Shown here in pieces: positions 60,233 to 64,000 of a stretch of DNA of 64,000 nt. Origin of the DNA: Methanoperedens sp049303315 (lineage in GTDB: Archaea > Halobacteriota > Methanosarcinia > Methanosarcinales > Methanoperedenaceae). Each line of letters opens with the position of its first letter. The first letter of the stretch is position 1. The stretch lies in NCBI GenBank assembly GCA_049303315.1, contig JBAQMZ010000032.1:13552-77551 (forward strand), given 5' to 3'. Both the position numbers and the translations under genes were made by a program. The notes beneath the pieces are model-generated. The model saw only the letters and a list, made by a program, of their open reading frames with translations, was not told where the DNA came from and ran no database searches.

Positions 60233-60652
60233 CTAATATTTTGACCCTAATTTCTTGCTCAATTCGCCAAGCACCATATAATTAGCTGTGCTGAGGCGCA
60301 TGATACTTGCTTCTTCGAGTGTACCTGCCTGTTCTTTACTCAATTCAGGCGGAACGCCAATATAAACTCTCAACCTGTTATATGCTTCCCTTCCTGTCAT
60401 TTTTGTATGAGGTATCATGCCGCGGATAGTCCTTGATACTATCTGGTCAGGACGCCTCGGGAAACGGGGGCCGAACTCGCGTGAACCTCTATCAACGTAC
60501 CGTTTGTAACGGTCAAATGTAGTATCTTTCCTGCCTGATATGATGGTTTTTTCTGCATTGATGATTTTGATTTCTTCACCATTTAACAATCGCTGCGCGA
60601 CTGTACTTGCCATTCTTCCCAGAATAAGATTGCTTGCGTCTATTACTGTCAT
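60233..60652 (-). CDS. rpl13: 50S ribosomal protein L13
   Basis: 139 residues: IDASNLILGRMASTVAQRLL, ISGRKDTTFDRYKRYVDRGS, RTIRGMIPHTKMTGREAYNR. Normal archaeal length. Follows rpl18e by 4 bases. Confidence 0.97.
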   Translation of the reverse strand: MTVIDASNLILGRMASTVAQRLLNGEEIKIINAEKTIISGRKDTTFDRYKRYVDRGSREFGPRFPRRPDQIVSRTIRGMIPHTKMTGREAYNRLRVYIGVPPELSKEQAGTLEEASIMRLSTANYMVLGELSKKLGSKY

Positions 60653-60656
60653 GTTA

Positions 60657-61019
60657 TCACCCTATTATCCTTACCCTGGAGCCTTCCGGGTTCTTGCTCA
60701 TGAGCTCTTCGATTGTGAGACAGGAACCTCCTGCTGCTGTTATTTTGTTCTTTGCGCTTCCGGAAAAGCTCATTGCCGCCACTGTCAACTTGTGGTTCAA
60801 TTCACCCGCGCCAAGCACTTTTCCCGGGACAAGTATCAAATCTTTTTCTTTTGTGTGCCTGTTTATCCTGCTGAGATTGACTTCAGGATAATTCCTTGTA
60901 GGGCACTCAAGCCTCATTGCAATATCCCGCCAGAGAGGCACTTCCTTTTCCCTTGACTGTTTTTTAAGACCTGATATAAGGTCTAATATTCGTGGGTTTG
61001 TTTTATAATTATTTTTCAT
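60657..61019 (-). CDS. rpl18e: 50S ribosomal protein L18e
   Basis: 120 residues from ATG 61019, which has GGAGGG upstream; 61040 is too long. NPRILDLISGLKKQSREKEV, NRHTKEKDLILVPGKVLGAG, VAAMSFSGSAKNKI. First gene of the block here; the usual upstream rpoD, rps11, rps4 and rps13 are absent and a VapBC pair lies upstream instead. Confidence 0.95.
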   Translation of the reverse strand: MKNNYKTNPRILDLISGLKKQSREKEVPLWRDIAMRLECPTRNYPEVNLSRINRHTKEKDLILVPGKVLGAGELNHKLTVAAMSFSGSAKNKITAAGGSCLTIEELMSKNPEGSRVRIIG

Positions 61020-61320
61020 TTGTTCCCTCCGTAAGACCAATTAAGGTCCGACTCACGCAAGATGCGTTCGGTTTTAAACCATACGCCGCAAGCGGATGCT
61101 TGCTACGGTTTTTGTTGAACCATAAAAAGATGATTCAGACTTCACCTTTATTCAGTTCATATTACATAAAGGTAACGCAATTGAAATTGGTAGCCACGTG
61201 CGCCTGCAACAGCCCTTGGGGGCGGATGCGGGGTTGGACTGCACGCTCGCGTATTGGGGTGTGTAGAATAATTGATTGTCAAGTCAGAAGGTATAGGGCA
61301 AATGTGAATAAGGAAAATCT
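61020..61320. other. L18e leader with hairpins, then a GC-rich islet
   Basis: On the minus strand the L18e leader holds small hairpins (GACC/GGTC near 61030-61045, ACGCA/TGCGT near 61055-61068, GCAAGC/GCTTGC near 61088-61103) before the GGAGGG site. Bases about 61188-61275 are a GC-rich islet with no gene, ending in TGTAGAATAATTGA (61262-61275), shared with 41672-41685. Confidence 0.5.
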
Positions 61321-61755
61321 CTATAATTCCGGATTTATAGTCTGCAACCCTTCCTTTTCCGCAACAGAAACAAGTTTTTTGTCAGCGCAGACAAAAGTAA
61401 CTTTAAGCTCCTTCACGCCGATAGCAACTGCGAGCTGCAATGCATCCAGAGTTCTTATGTTTCTTTTCAATACCAGCATTATACTGCCTTTAATGTGTTC
61501 TCCATCAAGTTCAATAATAAGAAAATCCTTTATTGCATCATGGAAAAATTTTGACAGCGCAATCTTCAAATCTTCTTTCAATATTATTTTATCTTCCTTC
61601 TTCCTGTTAAGCGCGGAAACCATCTCGGTTATTGATATGCTTGAGATGACTATTACCCTATCGTCCTCAGAAAAAATCTTGTCTATCTTATCAGTTCCTT
61701 TTTCAGAGTGATACCTCTTTACAAGCGCGCTTGTATCAAGAAAATAGAACTTCAT
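61321..61755 (-). CDS. vapC: VapC-family PIN-domain toxin
   Basis: 144 residues: MKFYFLDTSALVKRYHSEKG, ITEMVSALNRKKED, RTLDALQLAVAIGV and VTFVCADKKLVSVAEKEGL give the PIN acid quartet. Metal-dependent RNase toxin. Overlaps its antitoxin by 4 bases. Confidence 0.9.
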   Translation of the reverse strand: MKFYFLDTSALVKRYHSEKGTDKIDKIFSEDDRVIVISSISITEMVSALNRKKEDKIILKEDLKIALSKFFHDAIKDFLIIELDGEHIKGSIMLVLKRNIRTLDALQLAVAIGVKELKVTFVCADKKLVSVAEKEGLQTINPEL

Positions 61756-61976
61756 GTTCTTTCAGCTCTGCCTTCAATTATTTCCTGTGAAAGAGAACCG
61801 CTTATTTTGGCAAGCCTGCTTCTGACTTCATTAATATCAACTTCTCTCTTTATGTTTTTCTGCATATACTCTATGAGAGGAGATTTTTTGGCTTTAATGA
61901 CGGCAAGCTGAATTGTTGCCTTTATAATGCCCTGTGACATGTTATCAACTACAGCGGAATCAGATTCAGATTTCAT
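61752..61976 (-). CDS. vapB: Antitoxin partner of VapC
   Basis: 74 residues, helical and charged (SQGIIKATIQLAVIKAKKSP, INEVRSRLAKISGSLSQEII). No ribbon-helix-helix is obvious. The role follows from its place before vapC. The start may be the ATG at 61976 or one 12 codons in. Confidence 0.65.
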   Translation of the reverse strand: MKSESDSAVVDNMSQGIIKATIQLAVIKAKKSPLIEYMQKNIKREVDINEVRSRLAKISGSLSQEIIEGRAERT

Positions 61977-62207
61977 ATTCTCACCAATATAGTATGATTC
62001 TAATGGCTTAAATAGGTTTATTTCTTTCGATTTTTAATGGTGGATTCAAATATGTATAATTGTAGCCTCACGCGGTTCCATCCCTTCTCCTTCCTCGTCA
62101 ATTTCATAACGTAGTTGGAGTGGAAACAAGGGTATTTTTCACAGGCAAAACACAAAATCAAGCAGCAGAGAGCAAATTTTCGTTTTAAATAAACCCGTAA
62201 CGATAGA

Positions 62208-62243
62208 TTTATATACCTTAGCGTCAGACAGTATGTCAGACGC
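62208..62243 (+). promoter_or_regulatory. cdrS-ftsZ promoter with operator-like repeat
   Basis: TATA box TTTATATA (62208-62215), then GCGTCAGACA and GTCAGACGC (62221-62243): a direct repeat of GTCAGAC with inverted outer arms GCGTC/GACGC, lying over the expected start. A ribbon-helix-helix dimer such as the encoded regulator could bind it. The other bases in 61977-62316 hold no gene; the leader is about 80 bases. Confidence 0.55.
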
Positions 62244-62316
62244 ATGGCATACGATTGTCGCACAAATAGCAGACAAATGTATGTCATCAAACCTCCCACA
62301 GGGAGATACCAATAAA

Positions 62317-62541
62317 ATGCAAAGAGTAACACTAAGGCTCCCGGAACAGCAATTAAAAATGATCGACATGTTGGTGGAATATGGCGAATTTCCGTCCGCA
62401 AGCGAAGCAATCAGGACGGCTATCAGGGATTTAATCGATCAGCGAAGCGAAAAATTGGTTGGCAGGATGAAACTATTTGAGAAAGCGCAGGAACAATCAA
62501 AGAATGTTGAAACGTTCTTGCGTCTGAAAGAAGAACAATAA
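62317..62541 (+). CDS. CdrS-like ribbon-helix-helix regulator
   Basis: 74 residues from ATG 62317 (GGGAGAT upstream; starts at 62233 and 62284 lack support). MQRVTLRLPEQQLKMIDMLV with FPSASEAIRTAIRDLI is a ribbon-helix-helix DNA-binding domain. The small RHH gene just before ftsZ is conserved in euryarchaea; in haloarchaea the equivalent, CdrS, controls cell-division genes. It lies 16 bases from ftsZ. Confidence 0.88.
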   Translation: MQRVTLRLPEQQLKMIDMLVEYGEFPSASEAIRTAIRDLIDQRSEKLVGRMKLFEKAQEQSKNVETFLRLKEEQ

Positions 62542-62557
62542 TCCGAGGGGATAAAAT

Positions 62558-63697
62558 ATGGAATCATTTGTACAAGACGCACTTAAAATGGCAGAAAAAG
62601 AACAACTGTTCAAACAGGCGGCAACAGGCGGAGCTGAAGAAGTTGAGGAATTCGGGACACCAAAAATAGTTGTAGTGGGATGCGGGGGCGGCGGCAACAA
62701 CACCGTAAACCGTCTCTATAACATCGGCGTTGCCGGAGCAGAAACCATTGCGATAAACACAGACAAAATCCACCTTGACATCACGCAGGCGGATAAGAAA
62801 ATCCTGATAGGTAAATCAATAACCAGGGGACTTGGAGCAGGCGGATTTCCAGAGGTCGGAAAAAGAGCTGCGGAACTTGCAAGGGGAACGCTCGAAGATG
62901 TGTTGAAGAACGCAAACCTTGTATTTATCACAGCGGGTATGGGCGGCGGAACCGGAACAGGCGTTGCGCCTGTGGTTGCACAGGTAGCCAAAGACCAGGG
63001 TGCAATCGTCATCGGTATGGTCACAAGCCCGTTCAAGGTCGAGAGATCAAGGATGTTCAAGGCTGAAGAGGGACTTGATGAATTGAGAAAAGCCGCTGAT
63101 ACCGTGATTGTACTTGACAACAACAGGCTGCTTGATTATGTGCCCAACCTCCCGATTGACCAGGCATTCTCGGTAATGGACCAGCTTATATCAGAGACAG
63201 TAAAAGGGATAGCCGAAACCATAACACAGCCGTCATTGATCAACCTTGACTATGCAGATGTCAGGGCTATAATGAAGGGCGGAGGGCTTGCAGTAATGCT
63301 CGTCGGCGAAGCAAAAGGGCAGGACAAGGCAAAAGAAGTAGTACGCGCTGCATTGAACCATCCGCTGCTTGATGTGGACACAAACGGCGCAACAGGCTGT
63401 CTATTGCATATCACAGGCGGAACAGACATGTCGCTCCATGAGGCAGAGTCAATCGCCTCTTCATTGACATACGAACTTGACTCCCACGCCAATGTAATCT
63501 GGGGCGCAAGAGTAAAGAAGGAGTACGAGGGTAAAGTCCGCTGCATGGCGATAATGACCGGTATCCATTCAGCCCAGATAATGGGCCCGAAAGGCGAGAG
63601 TATGCCGGTAAGCCGCAGTGTTCCAGTCGAGGAGAGAATCCCGGCAAGCAGGAATTCCGGCAGGAACAGCCGCTCTATAATCGACCAGATAATGTGA
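62558..63697 (+). CDS. ftsZ: Cell division protein FtsZ
   Basis: 379 residues. GCGGGGNNTVNRLY, the tubulin signature GMGGGTGTGVAPVV, and the T7 loop NLDYADVRAIM for GTP hydrolysis are intact. It polymerises to the division ring. A variable tail (SMPVSRSVPVEERI) ends with RSIIDQIM, a probable partner-binding peptide. AGGGG lies before the ATG. Co-transcribed with the RHH regulator. Confidence 0.97.
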   Translation: MESFVQDALKMAEKEQLFKQAATGGAEEVEEFGTPKIVVVGCGGGGNNTVNRLYNIGVAGAETIAINTDKIHLDITQADKKILIGKSITRGLGAGGFPEVGKRAAELARGTLEDVLKNANLVFITAGMGGGTGTGVAPVVAQVAKDQGAIVIGMVTSPFKVERSRMFKAEEGLDELRKAADTVIVLDNNRLLDYVPNLPIDQAFSVMDQLISETVKGIAETITQPSLINLDYADVRAIMKGGGLAVMLVGEAKGQDKAKEVVRAALNHPLLDVDTNGATGCLLHITGGTDMSLHEAESIASSLTYELDSHANVIWGARVKKEYEGKVRCMAIMTGIHSAQIMGPKGESMPVSRSVPVEERIPASRNSGRNSRSIIDQIM

Positions 63698-63701
63698 GAA
63701 C

Positions 63702-63827
63702 ATGAAATGCAAACACGCAAATTGTAATTGCACGGTTCGCATCATCACGCAGGCATGGGAAGAGATACGCGCCTGCGAGCATGGCGTATCCTGCAATTAT
63801 AACAACAAACAGGTACTAAAGGTATAA
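63702..63827 (+). CDS. Small Cys/His-rich protein after ftsZ
   Basis: 41 residues, MKCKHANCNCTVRIITQAWE at the start and CEHGVSCNYN later: CxxxxxCxC then C-x-H and C, a plausible zinc or other metal site. It begins 4 bases after the ftsZ stop and is directly followed by a strong terminator, so it belongs to the cdrS-ftsZ operon. Family not recognised. Confidence 0.6.
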   Translation: MKCKHANCNCTVRIITQAWEEIRACEHGVSCNYNNKQVLKV

Positions 63828-63862
63828 ATCCGACAACAATATTGTCGGATTTTCTTTTTTTT
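63826..63862 (+). terminator. Strong terminator of the cdrS-ftsZ operon
   Basis: AAATCCGACAA (63826-63836) pairs perfectly with TTGTCGGATTT (63842-63852), loop CAATA, followed by a run of T. The stop codon of the small Cys-rich gene overlaps the stem. Confidence 0.85.
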
Positions 63863-63944
63863 AATTAATCTAAATATTATAGAGAATTTCGAAAAACCAG
63901 ATAGAATCGAAATATTTAATACATAATAACTATATTTAGTTTGT

Positions 63945-64000
63945 ATGGCATCATTCATAGATTTTGCATTTAGAGAAGAGTATGAGCGAGTGAAAGTTTT
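63945..64000 (+). CDS. Start of a gene cut by the window, possibly an IS5-like transposase
   Basis: Eighteen residues are visible: MASFIDFAFREEYERVKV. This resembles the N-termini of some archaeal IS5-type transposases (a short phenylalanine-rich start, then EEYxRVK), but the fragment is too short to be sure. No terminal inverted repeat can be defined because the element would continue beyond the window. Confidence 0.4.
   Translation, partial: MASFIDFAFREEYERVKV

Overview
The window reads as a chromosomal piece of a methane-cycling euryarchaeon of the Methanosarcinales, most likely an ANME-2d archaeon ('Candidatus Methanoperedens') or a close relative. The machinery is archaeal throughout: EF-1 alpha, S10, L11/Spt5/SecE, S15/RecJ/Pcc1, S2/RpoK/RpoN/S9/L13/L18e, Cdc48 with a C-terminal HbYX tail, thermosome, Alba, an FtsZ preceded by a CdrS-like regulator, and a tRNA-Met intron with a bulge-helix-bulge. 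Multihaem c-type cytochromes are abundant, including one protein with about 65 haem motifs, and two cytochromes carry archaeosortase (PGF-CTERM-like) tails. The genus is an inference; the archaeal assignment is not in doubt.

Layout. 1-1.6 kb: end of a translation operon (tuf, rps10) followed by seven back-to-back hairpins. 1.85-6.2 kb: a translationally coupled operon of six pilin-like secreted proteins. 6.1-9.8 kb: an array in which four different toxin-antitoxin pairs and an AbrB-type module are separated by five copies of the 3' end of the last pilin-like gene. 9.8-13 kb: L11-Spt5-SecE, a lipoprotein, an AN1-rhomboid protease and a cysteine-cluster protein. 13.2-17.3 kb: a respiratory cluster of three multihaem cytochromes and a cytochrome b. 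17.3-25.1 kb: housekeeping (NcsA, Cdc48, Hsp20, ArsR, PurC, Alba, thermosome). 25.1-31.2 kb: S-layer-like protein, AbiJ-like protein, AroA, tRNA-Met, TM2 protein and a two-haem sorted cytochrome. 31.2-36.1 kb: an AT-rich candidate defence island (Vsr nuclease, receiver-HEPN protein, dual-GHKL ATPase, C5 DNA methylase). 36.1-38.2 kb: Pcc1-RecJ-S15. 38.2-42.3 kb: bacterial-type homospermidine synthase and ornithine decarboxylase amid VapBC pieces. 42.4-57.5 kb: a DUF5814 helicase, then a 12.6-kb surface electron-transfer operon (65-haem cytochrome plus a propeller/OmpL47/FIMAR protein), then a duplicated tail of the helicase gene. 57.7-61.0 kb: Memo and the S2-L18e ribosomal/RNA polymerase operon with an embedded tRNA-Pro. 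61.3-64.0 kb: VapBC, cdrS-ftsZ, a small Cys-rich protein and the start of what may be a transposase.

The most unusual theme is that accessory modules are bordered by short duplicated 3' ends of resident genes: the pilin tail five times, the helicase tail on the far side of the cytochrome island, a Memo tail beside the defence island, and the tail of a small membrane-protein gene flanking the S-layer module. This resembles insertion at gene 3' ends with repair of the interrupted end, but no integrase is visible. Other striking features are four consecutive 12-haem repeats in the giant cytochrome, an in-frame TGA ahead of the GGM tail of the thermosome, and an rps9 start site built into a perfect hairpin whose loop is the Shine-Dalgarno sequence.
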